Part shown: one piece after another, positions 1 through 8,891 of the stretch
How the letters are laid out: the number at the start of each line of letters is the position of its first letter
Position numbering within the stretch: position 1 is the stretch's first letter
NCBI GenBank assembly: GCA_002366725.1
Contig: DFBT01000056.1
Coordinates: 1-25,323, forward strand
From: Caldifarciminota bacterium UBA3073
Lineage (GTDB): Bacteria; Hydrothermota; UBA3073
Reading direction: 5' to 3'
Length of the DNA: 25,323 bases
The notes under the pieces: generated by a model
Databases searched by the model: none
Told to the model about the DNA's origin: nothing
The model's input: only the letters and a program-made list of their open reading frames with translations
Program-made: the position numbers and the translations under genes

Positions 1-3000
1 ATTCCTCTCTTCGAAGGATGACAGGTACCCGAGGTCGAGAAGTCCATCCCCATTTATATCCTCCATCTCTTCTCCCTCGTAATACAGGGCTCCCACCCAT
101 CCGTCCGGCAGGGGTGTGGGGGAGAGGGAGATCGTATCGCCGATGTTGCCGCATGAGACCGTGAGGACATATTCCTTCGTCTCGCCCGTGTATAGATAAC
201 CTTCCATATCGGGCTCAATGGATATTGAGGGAGATGCTCTTACAACCGTGATGAATAGGAGAGAATCCCTGACAGATGTATCGACGGAGGATATCCCAGT
301 GAGTTTCACGGTGTCTTCTGTGTATGCTACCGTTAGAGGAGGCGTAACCTTTAACTGCAATTCTTCCTCTCCATACATTGGCACAATCACATCGGGTATG
401 GTGTTATTGTTGTGGTCCTCTAAAGCGACATCATCCTTGTAGATAACATACTCCCACCCCTGTGATGCATCGGAGATTGAGAGGTCGACCGTGTCGTCTC
501 CATTGCCCAGGTTTATAACCCTGAACGGATAAAAAATGGTCTCAAGTGGAGCTACGCTGTCTGATGGGACATCTGTTTCAAGGACTATGTCGACGATCCT
601 CCTTATCCTGGTTGTGACGGCCGCGCTGTCCATTCTTGCTGTATCGAGGGAGGATATCGCATATATCACACTCGTATCCTCCAAGCCCGCCCGAAGTGAA
701 GGAGGGGGTGTCACCTCGAATTTTATCAGGGTGGTCTCACCCGTTTCCAGACTGCCCACATCTATCCTTCCATCCCCATCGGTATCACAGAGTTCATTAC
801 CCTGTCTGTCGACGAGTGAGAAATCCCATTCTTCCGTATGCATGGTTTCTATGTCGACCACATCTAGGTATTTACCGACATTCGTTACATAAAGCTGATA
901 CTCTATCATCTCCTGGGGATATGTGGAATCTGAGGTATCGGGCTCTATGATGACACCGATGTCACCATATACTTTTGTAATCAGCGAGACACTGTCACTC
1001 ACCGAGGTATCAATGGATGACCTTGCATAAACAACTGCCGTATCGACTTCACCGAGAAGCACATCCTGAGGTGGGGTGACATCGATGAAGATACTTTTCG
1101 CCTCACCGGGGATGACAGTTCCCACATCCTGGATTCCGTCACCATCAGTGTCTGTCAGTGTGTCTATACCCGTACAGTCAAAAATTTTTGTATCCCAACT
1201 GCTCGTTGCTGTTATATCTATACAGTCTGTTGAATTTCCCTCATTTCTGACCCAGAGATAATATCTTACCGTCTCACCCGGCTGTGTTGAATCACTCGAG
1301 GGGGGCTCAATATTCACCGAAACCAGTCTCTCCACCGTCGTTGTGAGCGTCGCATGGTCCCTCACCGTTGGGTCATGTGACAGGCTGCCCGTAACTATCG
1401 TGGTGTCGGTATCTCCATAGAGGGCATCGGATGGTGGGGTTATTTTTACCAGAATCCGTGCCGTATCGTCGGGAGAGAGGGAGTCTATGTCGGGAACTCC
1501 ATCGCCGTTGGTATCGCACAGGGTATCTGTGCCCGTTGAATCGTATATTTCTCTCTTCCACTCGGGTTTTGTCCCAGAAGCCGAAATGTTAATAACATCT
1601 GATGAATCCGTTCTGTTAATCACCATAAGCGTATACTCTCTCGTTGAATCGGGCAGCACAGAATCCGACTGATCGGGTCTAACTATAATAGTTCCATAGG
1701 GCAAGAATCCCTGTGATAACCAGCTGTTGTGAGTTTCCCATAGATTCGGCTCAATTCTCGGCACACTGAGGTCGTCATTAATATTGGTAATATGATATGT
1801 ATAGCATGAAAATTGATCTCTGCACTCAATCCAGTCATCACACTTCAGTACCGCAATCTCGCTGTTTCTATAGATGGTTATTATATCAGCATGACCGTCC
1901 CCATCGATGTCTGCTATCGCGGGGTGCTCGTGAGCTGTAGGGGAATAGAGGTCGGTATTCTCGTATAATACACCACCATCAGAGCCATCGTATATCCTTA
2001 AGTATTCTGTGCCTTCCCATATCACCTCTTTTACTCCATTTCCATCCAGGTCATAGATAACGGGTATTGTTGACGAACCACCTATCCAGTCTGCAGCCCC
2101 TGCTACCCAGACTACTCTGGCACTGTCACCGTCATCCTGTAGCGCAAAGATGGAGTCCTTTGAGTCTGTATAAGAGTTCGAAAAGACGACAATCTCCGGA
2201 TAGGAATCGTTGTTGATGTCATCTATAGCTGCCATAGATAATCCCGATGCGTTGTATGTGATGATTTCTTTGCTCCATTTTATACTGCCGTCAGGTTTGA
2301 TACAACATACACCACTATTACCAAGATGACTCTCAGTAATCACTATAAGTTCTGGCTCTCCATCGAGGTCTACATCGGCTATTGCGGTGCCACTTATGCC
2401 AATATCAAGCCGCGTTTCCCATTCAAGATTACCCTGGCAATCTAAACAGCATAATTTTCCATCATTACTTCCAAATATCACTTCTGGTGTTTCTTGTCCA
2501 TCAATATTAGCTACCATTGGAGCTGCTATACAACCCCCGGCTGAATATGTCCATTTGATACCACCGCTGTCGTTCAGACAGTAAACAATGCCATTGCTGC
2601 TCCCAACTAAAATCTCTGGGGTGCCCAGTGTATCTATATTGGCTACAGCTAAACCGACATGATAGTAATAATTATGAGTGTTCAATCTCCATCTTTCAGA
2701 ACCATCATTGTTTAAACAAAAGAGACACCCTTGACTATCATCCGTTCGACTGTAAATCAACACCTCCGGGATGCCGTCATCGTCTATGTCTACTATGGCA
2801 GGATGAATGAACCTATAGTAAGACATAAAAGATTTTCTCCATATTAAGGTCCCATAACTACTGAGACAGAATACTTCTCCCGCAGTATTTCCGATCACAA
2901 TTTCTGAGCCGGGATGAGCGTCATCCATGTTAGCTACCGCCGGAGAACCCATTATGACTGCGCCAGTATTATAGTGCCAGGCTACTCTCGGGTTATCGAA

Positions 3001-3066
3001 AGCCGGAGTGCCCGCTCCCGAACCCAGGAGAAATACCCCTATGAAGAGATTCAATATTCCCATCAT
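1..3066 (-). CDS. Secreted FG-GAP beta-propeller protein with tandem ~121-residue Ig-like repeats (3' end outside window)
   Basis: The frame is open for 1022 codons from two adjacent ATGs (3066 and 3063) to the left edge, so the C-terminus is missing. AGGAG at 3070-3074 suits the second ATG better (6 nt spacing). Residues 1 to about 20 form a hydrophobic signal peptide (LNLFIGVFLLGSG). Residues 20 to about 460 carry about eight FG-GAP/VCBS-type blades with motifs such as DIDDDGIPEV, DVDLDGEPEL and DIDGDGHADI, consistent with a calcium-binding propeller. From about residue 460 there are five beta-rich repeats. Each has a xTxxYxLxVxNxG segment, a DxNGDG or DTDGDG loop (starting near residues 518, 639, 761, 884 and 1003) and a VTPP strand, resembling NEW3/CARDB-type domains. 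It follows the YfhO-like gene by 61 bp and is probably its operon partner. A surface or exported structural or adhesive role is inferred. A C-terminal sorting domain could lie beyond the window. Confidence 0.85.
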   Translation of the reverse strand, partial: MMGILNLFIGVFLLGSGAGTPAFDNPRVAWHYNTGAVIMGSPAVANMDDAHPGSEIVIGNTAGEVFCLSSYGTLIWRKSFMSYYRFIHPAIVDIDDDGIPEVLIYSRTDDSQGCLFCLNNDGSERWRLNTHNYYYHVGLAVANIDTLGTPEILVGSSNGIVYCLNDSGGIKWTYSAGGCIAAPMVANIDGQETPEVIFGSNDGKLCCLDCQGNLEWETRLDIGISGTAIADVDLDGEPELIVITESHLGNSGVCCIKPDGSIKWSKEIITYNASGLSMAAIDDINNDSYPEIVVFSNSYTDSKDSIFALQDDGDSARVVWVAGAADWIGGSSTIPVIYDLDGNGVKEVIWEGTEYLRIYDGSDGGVLYENTDLYSPTAHEHPAIADIDGDGHADIITIYRNSEIAVLKCDDWIECRDQFSCYTYHITNINDDLSVPRIEPNLWETHNSWLSQGFLPYGTIIVRPDQSDSVLPDSTREYTLMVINRTDSSDVINISASGTKPEWKREIYDSTGTDTLCDTNGDGVPDIDSLSPDDTARILVKITPPSDALYGDTDTTIVTGSLSHDPTVRDHATLTTTVERLVSVNIEPPSSDSTQPGETVRYYLWVRNEGNSTDCIDITATSSWDTKIFDCTGIDTLTDTDGDGIQDVGTVIPGEAKSIFIDVTPPQDVLLGEVDTAVVYARSSIDTSVSDSVSLITKVYGDIGVIIEPDTSDSTYPQEMIEYQLYVTNVGKYLDVVDIETMHTEEWDFSLVDRQGNELCDTDGDGRIDVGSLETGETTLIKFEVTPPPSLRAGLEDTSVIYAISSLDTARMDSAAVTTRIRRIVDIVLETDVPSDSVAPLETIFYPFRVINLGNGDDTVDLSISDASQGWEYVIYKDDVALEDHNNNTIPDVIVPMYGEEELQLKVTPPLTVAYTEDTVKLTGISSVDTSVRDSLLFITVVRASPSISIEPDMEGYLYTGETKEYVLTVSCGNIGDTISLSPTPLPDGWVGALYYEGEEMEDINGDGLLDLGYLSSFEERN

Positions 3067-3127
3067 ATTCTCCTATTTTGGCAGGATGGTTTTCTTCACC
3101 TCAAACATTTTTGGTAAGTCTTATAAT

Positions 3128-5659
3128 TCAATCTTTAGTGTGGTCTTCTATTTTTTGGCTTTTAACCCAAAAAACGATTGTGCCAAGTAAAAGGAGAAAT
3201 GACAAAAACGAAATTACCGCACCCATTTCAAACGGACGGGATTTGTATACGAATTCAACCGTGTGCTTTCCCTTATCAAGATAAACAGACCTCAGGGTGT
3301 AGTCTGCAATATATATTTTGGTCTCCTTGCCATCAACATAAGCCTTCCAGTCCGGATGCCAGTTTTCAGAAAGGACGAGAAATCCCGGAGAAGTAAGTAT
3401 CGCCTCACATATTATTTTATTGGCGGTGTATTCAACGATCCTTACCCCTTCATGATTTCGGATTTCGGATTTCGGATTTCGGATTTCGAGACCCGGCTTT
3501 TCTTCGAGAAGTACAGTGGTTCTGGGATTAAAATCTGTTTTTTTTAATTCTTCAATTACCTGTTCTTTGGGTAAAACCTCGAACTCGTGGGCTATCCATG
3601 CCCTTGAAAAGGCAGTATTGTTTTTATACACGGCGTGACCGTATCTATCTTTATAAGCAAGCTCCAATCCCTTATGGGCATCTTCCCAATTGATATTCCA
3701 TCGCCTCTCAAAATTAATTTTAAAGTTTTCTATCTTTTTTTGTGTTTTCTCATCGTATTGTGATAAATCTTCCGGTATCCATACATCTATGACATATTTA
3801 GCGTTTAAAATATCGAGTATATTTCTATATTTCACCAGGTTTGGTGGGGTGAACATAACACTCGTTCCAGCACCAATCAAATCCTGATATCGCTGAAGTG
3901 GATTGGGGACATAACCCCCAAGGCTGTAAATATTATAATATATAAGGTAGGAGTCCTGTGCGTGTTCATAATAGAGGGGAAATACCCTGTAATGAGATTT
4001 ATCTCTTTTGAGAAAGTTTGCCACGCCATCGGCGGCGTAGTACTTATTGGGGGGTGGAACATCCTTTAGAAATTTTTTTTCAATGCTCCAGGTATCAAGG
4101 AGAAGGACTGAGATGGCAATTAAAGTGAAGATACCGAGTTTTAATTTCTTTGTAAAAAGAAGGAGAATGAGCACAGAATTTATAGCTATTAACAGGAGAG
4201 CTTTACCCAATCCCCCGATGAAGTTTGGATAATTCTGATAGAGGTTCTGCAATTTCTGCTGGGTAAGTCCGGGGCCATAATTTGCCAGAAGAGTGGGCTG
4301 GAAATGTCCCTTCAGAAATGAAAGTACAGATTCTCTTCCGACCGAGCAATAAATCGCAAAGATGGCGACAGCACAAAATACTGCCGACAAATAGATGGCA
4401 AGATTCCCTTTTTCATTTTTCATTTTGCGTTTTGCGTTTTGCATTTCAAGGAGCGCCTGTATTCCAAGGGCTGCAAGGACGGCGATACCAAAAGCGGTAA
4501 GGTAAAAAACCATCGATGGTCCCCTGAATTTCTTTATACCCGGAAGTAAATAGTAGGGTATACGATATAGGGGGGTATGTTCTCCAAGTGCAAATATAAC
4601 GGTAACTATAGTGGTGCCCGTAAAAAATCTTACGAATTTGTCTTTTTTCCATCTCCAGATAATTGCAATTCCGAACAAAAGGAGTGGAAGTATACCGAGG
4701 TATTCTGTATGAAGTTTGAAATAATTCCCTCCCCAGTAGTTATTCAATAATCCGGAGAAATCTGGCACGAGCAAATCTAGAAGTTCAGAGGTTGGCATTG
4801 CCCAGGAAGTTGCATACTCGTATCCCTTCGTAATTCCCCTCCCTCCGGTGGAGAGTGTTTTGTAAACGGGAAGCCACAGTACTGCGACGAGACCAACCAT
4901 AAGAATTATACCCAATGCACCAAAGCCAATGAGTTTGGAATTCTGCTTCCAGCCATTCTTTTTCCTGTGCCAGATGAGCCAGAAGAGTGTATAGAATCCC
5001 GCGAATATCAGTGAGTAATACACCATCTGGAAATGGGTCTCGTGGAAAGAGAATCCAACGATAGCACCCGCAAAGAGGAAATACGGGAGCCGTTTATAAG
5101 AAAGTCCCTTGTGTAGGAATAGCAAAGACAGCGGGAAAAGGGCGGCGGCACCGCATCTTGACGGGTGTCCTCCGTAAGGTGTGGACATAAGATTTCCTGC
5201 AAACATATAAATAATTCCACCTAAAAGGGCGACATAGGTTGACATTTTCAGTTCCTTCAGATATAGATAAGTCCCAAGACCGGCAAGAAAAAGATAGATG
5301 ACGAAACTGTAGGTAAGAGTAATGTGTATGGGAAAGATGAGTCTTAATAGAGGTGTAAGACCAAACGGCCCTCCCGAAGGCGACGATATTGCCGGTAATC
5401 CACCAAAGAAGTGTGGACGCCACATGGGGATACTGTGATAGGATTTTATGTACGAAGCAGCCCAGGAGGCATTTGGAGCACCGAGAAGCCAATCTGAACC
5501 CGCTATCATCTTGCTCCCCGACAGAAACGGAGCAAAATATATAAGGGGCAGGATGAAAAGAATTGCGATGGCTATCTTATTTAAAGTAGCTTCGGAGAAT
5601 TTATCACCGATAACCTTAAAGGACTCTTCAGTTGTTCTTTTCTTTACCGCTTTCTTCAT
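3128..5659 (-). CDS. YfhO-family polytopic membrane protein (GT-C-like)
   Basis: This 843-residue protein matches the YfhO family in layout. An N-terminal helix is followed by a periplasmic loop with the GSDWLLGAP and WRPHFFGGLPA region, then about a dozen membrane helices, then a C-terminal soluble domain (about 540-810) and a last helix near 815-835. YfhO proteins in Firmicutes are linked to lipoteichoic acid glycosylation; here the substrate is unknown, but the neighbours point to cell-surface glycans. AGGA lies 7 nt before the ATG. The gene starts 26 bp after the flippase gene. Two segments look inserted and low in complexity: about residues 400-418 (EMQNAKRKMKNEKG) and about 717-733 (EIRNPKSEIRN). 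Both are encoded by period-7 DNA arrays, described separately. Confidence 0.85.
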   Translation of the reverse strand: MKKAVKKRTTEESFKVIGDKFSEATLNKIAIAILFILPLIYFAPFLSGSKMIAGSDWLLGAPNASWAASYIKSYHSIPMWRPHFFGGLPAISSPSGGPFGLTPLLRLIFPIHITLTYSFVIYLFLAGLGTYLYLKELKMSTYVALLGGIIYMFAGNLMSTPYGGHPSRCGAAALFPLSLLFLHKGLSYKRLPYFLFAGAIVGFSFHETHFQMVYYSLIFAGFYTLFWLIWHRKKNGWKQNSKLIGFGALGIILMVGLVAVLWLPVYKTLSTGGRGITKGYEYATSWAMPTSELLDLLVPDFSGLLNNYWGGNYFKLHTEYLGILPLLLFGIAIIWRWKKDKFVRFFTGTTIVTVIFALGEHTPLYRIPYYLLPGIKKFRGPSMVFYLTAFGIAVLAALGIQALLEMQNAKRKMKNEKGNLAIYLSAVFCAVAIFAIYCSVGRESVLSFLKGHFQPTLLANYGPGLTQQKLQNLYQNYPNFIGGLGKALLLIAINSVLILLLFTKKLKLGIFTLIAISVLLLDTWSIEKKFLKDVPPPNKYYAADGVANFLKRDKSHYRVFPLYYEHAQDSYLIYYNIYSLGGYVPNPLQRYQDLIGAGTSVMFTPPNLVKYRNILDILNAKYVIDVWIPEDLSQYDEKTQKKIENFKINFERRWNINWEDAHKGLELAYKDRYGHAVYKNNTAFSRAWIAHEFEVLPKEQVIEELKKTDFNPRTTVLLEEKPGLEIRNPKSEIRNHEGVRIVEYTANKIICEAILTSPGFLVLSENWHPDWKAYVDGKETKIYIADYTLRSVYLDKGKHTVEFVYKSRPFEMGAVISFLSFLLLLGTIVFWVKSQKIEDHTKD
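3454..3488. repeat. Five perfect GATTTCG heptamers inside the YfhO-like gene
   Basis: GATTTCG is repeated five times without error over 35 bp. On the coding strand the array encodes the EIRNPKSEIRN segment near residue 720. The unit length is not a multiple of three, so gain or loss of one unit would shift the frame and alter the last ~120 residues. Confidence 0.95.
4411..4445. repeat. Five degenerate heptamers (TTTCATT/TTGCGTT) inside the YfhO-like gene
   Basis: Five 7-bp units run in register: TTTCATT twice, TTGCGTT twice and TTGCATT once. They encode the lysine-rich loop near residues 405-416 between membrane helices. The array has the same length (35 bp) and period as the one at 3454-3488 but different unit sequences. 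Confidence 0.9.
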
Positions 5660-5685
5660 AATCTATTCCTTTATACGCTTAATCT

Positions 5686-7143
5686 TCATTTTAAAAAACT
5701 ACTCTTCAGATTCATTATCTCTTCTTTAGTTATTCCCCTTAACAAAAAAATCAAAATCCCATAAACCACAACTCCTACAAGCACAGCAAAGATGAGTGTC
5801 GAGAGATTTGAGACATATAACTGGCTGATTATAAAAGCCATAATCCCTGACGCGAGTATAGACTTTACAATAAAATTTGGATTTAAGCCAAATTCTAAAT
5901 ACTTATGGGCAGTCAATACCATGACAAATGCCATAAAGATAAAAGCAATTAAGGTTGCGATTGCTGCGCCTAAGATATTGATCCTCGGTATCAATAAAAA
6001 GTTTAATACGACATTTATCAGTGCTCCTACTCCCAAAATTATCGTTATAAGGTATGTCTTCTTTACTAAGCCTAATACGTTTGCTGACAGAAAATAAATA
6101 CCATAGCAAGTTATCGCAAAACCCACTATAGGAATTATTAGGTAGCCTTTTTCAATAAATTCTGGTCTTGTAAATACCCTGAGAATTTCTTTTGAGAGTG
6201 CAAGTAAGCCAAAGCATGAAGGAATTGCGAAAAGAAGAAAATATTTTAATGAAAGGGATAACTTCTCTCTTGCTTTTTCGATTTTGTTTTGATTCCAAAG
6301 GGTCGCTAGAGTGGGAGCCAAGCCCCCCTGCAAGGTCACTGAGTATAAGGTTACGATACTCGCAATGTTATAAGCCGCAGAGTATATTCCTACTGCGGAG
6401 AAATCTAAAAAATATTTAATAATTAATCTATCGCTAAGTTTAACGATCCATACAAGGGCTGAGGAGACTATCAGTGGTAATCCATAGTACAAATAAGGCT
6501 TTATATTACTAAAATCAGGAGCTTTAATTCCAATTTCTTTTACGATTCCCGTATAGCATAGAATAAAGATAGCAAATCTAATTGCTATGAAGGAAGAGAC
6601 AATCGTGATTAGTTTGTACCCATGCAGTGCCAAAAATAAAACTGCCAATATCTCAAGGGAAGTCTGAGCCATTATCAAAAGAGCGTATTTCCTCATTCTG
6701 AGAAAAGCCCGATAATAGCTTAGAACAAGAAGCTGAAGCGCCCATGAGAATATCAAGAAGCTGCCCACTTTGATGAGTTCATGAGCTCCCGATTCTTTGC
6801 CAAAGAGCCTTGGAGGTAAGTGACTTGAGATTAACGAGAGCAATATAGATACAACGAGAGAAAAAGCAAATATTATTACAAATGCCGAGTAAAAATTTTC
6901 TCTTATCTCCTCCTTATCCTCAACTCCTGCAGTGAACCTTATAAAAGCGCCATTTAAGCCTAATAAAGTTATTGGGGTTATTAGTTGAACAATCGTAATA
7001 TAGGTAACCCATACTCCATAAGTTTCGCTGCCGAACAGTTTAGTGAAGATGGGCACAAATATGAATTCTGATAGTGCCGTAAAAGCTGTTGCTCCACCTA
7101 TCCAGATCGTCTGCTTTGTGAGAGTGGCTCTTGGGGCATTCAT
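5686..7143 (-). CDS. Wzx-like oligosaccharide flippase (MOP superfamily)
   Basis: This is a 485-residue, almost wholly hydrophobic protein with about 14 predicted membrane helices. The N-terminus (TKQTIWIGGATAFTALSEFI) and the mid-protein IVKLSDRLIIKYFLD segment are typical of polysaccharide-biosynthesis flippases. Family members move undecaprenyl-linked glycan units across the inner membrane. Its ATG overlaps the methyltransferase stop as ATGA, so the two are probably translationally coupled. It lies between sugar-modifying genes and the YfhO-like gene, which supports a role in building a surface polysaccharide. The exact glycan cannot be read from the sequence. Confidence 0.88.
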   Translation of the reverse strand: MNAPRATLTKQTIWIGGATAFTALSEFIFVPIFTKLFGSETYGVWVTYITIVQLITPITLLGLNGAFIRFTAGVEDKEEIRENFYSAFVIIFAFSLVVSILLSLISSHLPPRLFGKESGAHELIKVGSFLIFSWALQLLVLSYYRAFLRMRKYALLIMAQTSLEILAVLFLALHGYKLITIVSSFIAIRFAIFILCYTGIVKEIGIKAPDFSNIKPYLYYGLPLIVSSALVWIVKLSDRLIIKYFLDFSAVGIYSAAYNIASIVTLYSVTLQGGLAPTLATLWNQNKIEKAREKLSLSLKYFLLFAIPSCFGLLALSKEILRVFTRPEFIEKGYLIIPIVGFAITCYGIYFLSANVLGLVKKTYLITIILGVGALINVVLNFLLIPRINILGAAIATLIAFIFMAFVMVLTAHKYLEFGLNPNFIVKSILASGIMAFIISQLYVSNLSTLIFAVLVGVVVYGILIFLLRGITKEEIMNLKSSFLK

Positions 7144-7802
7144 TTACGCTTGCGTATCTTATAGATAGAAGAGTTTGTGAGGAAAAATCTATTAGTTCTA
7201 ATAATGAAATACTTATTTGCTTTAAGATACCGTCTAACAGGAGGGAATAAAGCATACGTTCCACGACTACTCACTATCTCAAAGTTACAGAATCCCAACA
7301 GACCGCGTAGGGTCTGAAAAGTAAAGGACGAAATATGCCCTGCTCTTTCGGGCAACTTCAGTAAATTGGCAAGTATTTCACTCCACCGGTATGGGTTGGG
7401 AGTTGACAGGATTAGCATTCCTTTATCCTTCAGAATTCTTCTTATTTCCCTTATTAATAAACTGGGATTTTCAACATGTTCAATCACCTCCAAGCAAAAT
7501 ACATAATCAAACTGGGCTTTAGAGAAGGGAAGTTCTTGCATTATGTCGCAAACTACAAAATTGCCATTTCCACATATTTTTGCTTCCTTTACTACTTCTT
7601 TGGCAATATCTATACCGTAATATTTGCAATTGACCCCTAATTTTTCAAAAATTATCTGCATCTGTCCACAATTGCAACCAATATCGCATACTGTACTGTT
7701 ATTCTGTATGGTGGCTAACTTAACTGCCATTTCATATCTTAAAAGACTCGTCCTGTCAAAATACTCCCTCGCCTTTTCTTGATAGAACTCCTTTTTATTC
7801 AT
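7140..7802 (-). CDS. Class I SAM-dependent methyltransferase
   Basis: The protein has 220 residues from the ATG at 7802. That start is chosen because GGAGG lies 5-6 nt upstream and the ATG forms an ATGA overlap with the upstream stop; an in-frame ATG at 7814 lacks this. Motif I is VCDIGCNCG (about 38-46), an SAM-binding glycine loop with one Cys substitution. The FDYVFCLEVIEHVENP segment (about 98-113) and the ILSTPNPY strand that follows are typical of the Methyltransf_11/23 group found in glycan clusters. The substrate is likely a sugar or sugar-lipid, by context only. The gene overlaps both neighbours by 4 nt. Confidence 0.85.
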   Translation of the reverse strand: MNKKEFYQEKAREYFDRTSLLRYEMAVKLATIQNNSTVCDIGCNCGQMQIIFEKLGVNCKYYGIDIAKEVVKEAKICGNGNFVVCDIMQELPFSKAQFDYVFCLEVIEHVENPSLLIREIRRILKDKGMLILSTPNPYRWSEILANLLKLPERAGHISSFTFQTLRGLLGFCNFEIVSSRGTYALFPPVRRYLKANKYFIIRTNRFFLTNSSIYKIRKRK

Positions 7803-8782
7803 GTTTTCCTCCATTCAACGGGAACTTTAACCTTTTCCCGCCAGTAGTCTATGGTATCCTTCAAGGTTTGTTCAAATGGTATTTCTGACTTCCAGCCGGT
7901 TTTTTCTCTAAACTTGGTGCTATCTCCACCTAAGACAGGTACATCAGAGGGCCGCATTCGTGCTGGGTCTTGTACTACCTTTATGCTCACTTTGGCATAA
8001 GATAATAATATATCTAAGATTTCCTTTATAGCATAAGATGTACCAGAGCAAATATTATAGACTTCTCCTGGAGTACAACGTTCTGTAGCAAGCCAATATG
8101 CTCTTACAATATCCCTTACATCACTAAAATCTCTTTTGGCCTCAAGATTTCCCACATGCAGTACGGGCTTCTTTAATTCCTTCTCTATCTCCGCTATCTG
8201 TTTAGCAAAGTCTGAGCACACAAATACCTCTCCGCGTCTTGGCCCTGTATGGTTAAAAGCTCTTGTCCTAATTATGTTTAATCCATAGCTCTTGTAATAT
8301 TGGTATCCCAGAAGATCCTGGGCTACCTTGCTAACTCCATAGGGACTTAGCGGCCGTAAAGGATTGGTTTCCTTTATTGGTACTTCGTTTTCATAGGCCA
8401 TTCCATATTCTTCGCTGGAACCAGCAAGGTGAATCACAGGATTAATCTCCATCTGTCGTATTGCTTCAAGAATATTTAACTCACCTATGATATTAGTGAA
8501 TAAGGTTTCAGCTGGCGCGTTCCAGGAGGAAGGAACAAAGCTTTGAGCAGCAAGGTGAAAGATCTTTTCTGGGTTTACTTCCTTAATAACACTCTTAACT
8601 GACGATGCGTCTCGAATGTCACATTCAAACAGTCTAATCTTATCTTTTATATGTTCAATATTTTCAGTCCTACTACGCCATCTTGCCATCCCATAGACGT
8701 TAACCCCAGGTATTTGTAGCAAATGGTCTGCAAGATGGCTTCCTACAAATCCCGTAATACCCGTAATCAGTACCCTCATCAT
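7799..8782 (-). CDS. NAD(P)-dependent sugar epimerase/dehydratase (extended SDR, GDP-mannose 4,6-dehydratase/reductase-like)
   Basis: This is a 327-residue extended SDR. The Rossmann motif GITGFVG lies at residues 8-14, the serine/glutamate motif GSSEEYG at 121-127, and the catalytic pair at Tyr148 and Lys152 (YGVSK). The C-terminal pattern RPSDVPVLGGD plus TGW resembles GDP-mannose 4,6-dehydratase and GDP-4-keto-6-deoxymannose reductase families. I cannot decide between these two activities, so I give no symbol. It probably supplies a deoxysugar nucleotide to the neighbouring transferases. AGGAGG stands just upstream of two adjacent ATGs. The 109-bp gap before it is the largest within the operon and holds a palindrome. 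Confidence 0.85.
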   Translation of the reverse strand: MMRVLITGITGFVGSHLADHLLQIPGVNVYGMARWRSRTENIEHIKDKIRLFECDIRDASSVKSVIKEVNPEKIFHLAAQSFVPSSWNAPAETLFTNIIGELNILEAIRQMEINPVIHLAGSSEEYGMAYENEVPIKETNPLRPLSPYGVSKVAQDLLGYQYYKSYGLNIIRTRAFNHTGPRRGEVFVCSDFAKQIAEIEKELKKPVLHVGNLEAKRDFSDVRDIVRAYWLATERCTPGEVYNICSGTSYAIKEILDILLSYAKVSIKVVQDPARMRPSDVPVLGGDSTKFREKTGWKSEIPFEQTLKDTIDYWREKVKVPVEWRKT

Positions 8783-8834
8783 AATTCCTCCTTGTAGGTT
8801 GTTAATTTTATCAATAATTCGCTTTAAAACAATT

Positions 8835-8855
8835 ACTTGGACGTTAACGTCAAGT
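8835..8855. promoter_or_regulatory. Candidate operator: ACTTG-ACGTTAACGT-CAAGT palindrome
   Basis: A near-perfect inverted repeat (one extra G) is centred on GTTAAC in the only sizeable gap of the polysaccharide operon, about 55 bp upstream of the SDR gene. On the minus strand it contains TTGACG, a possible -35 box, but only a weak TTTTAA follows at suitable spacing. It could be an operator or an internal promoter; no regulator is identifiable. Confidence 0.3.
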
Positions 8856-8891
8856 TAACTACTTCGCCTATTGTACCCTGTCTGATTTGTT

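Noticed and set aside
536..950. Long plus-strand open frames opposite the FG-GAP gene
   Set aside because: They are antisense shadows of repeated coding sequence; the minus frame is open for 1022 codons with a signal peptide, ribosome site and recognisable domains.
1..1690. DTDGDG loops as dockerin domains
   Set aside because: Dockerins need two paired loops about 30 residues apart; here there is one loop per ~121 residues.
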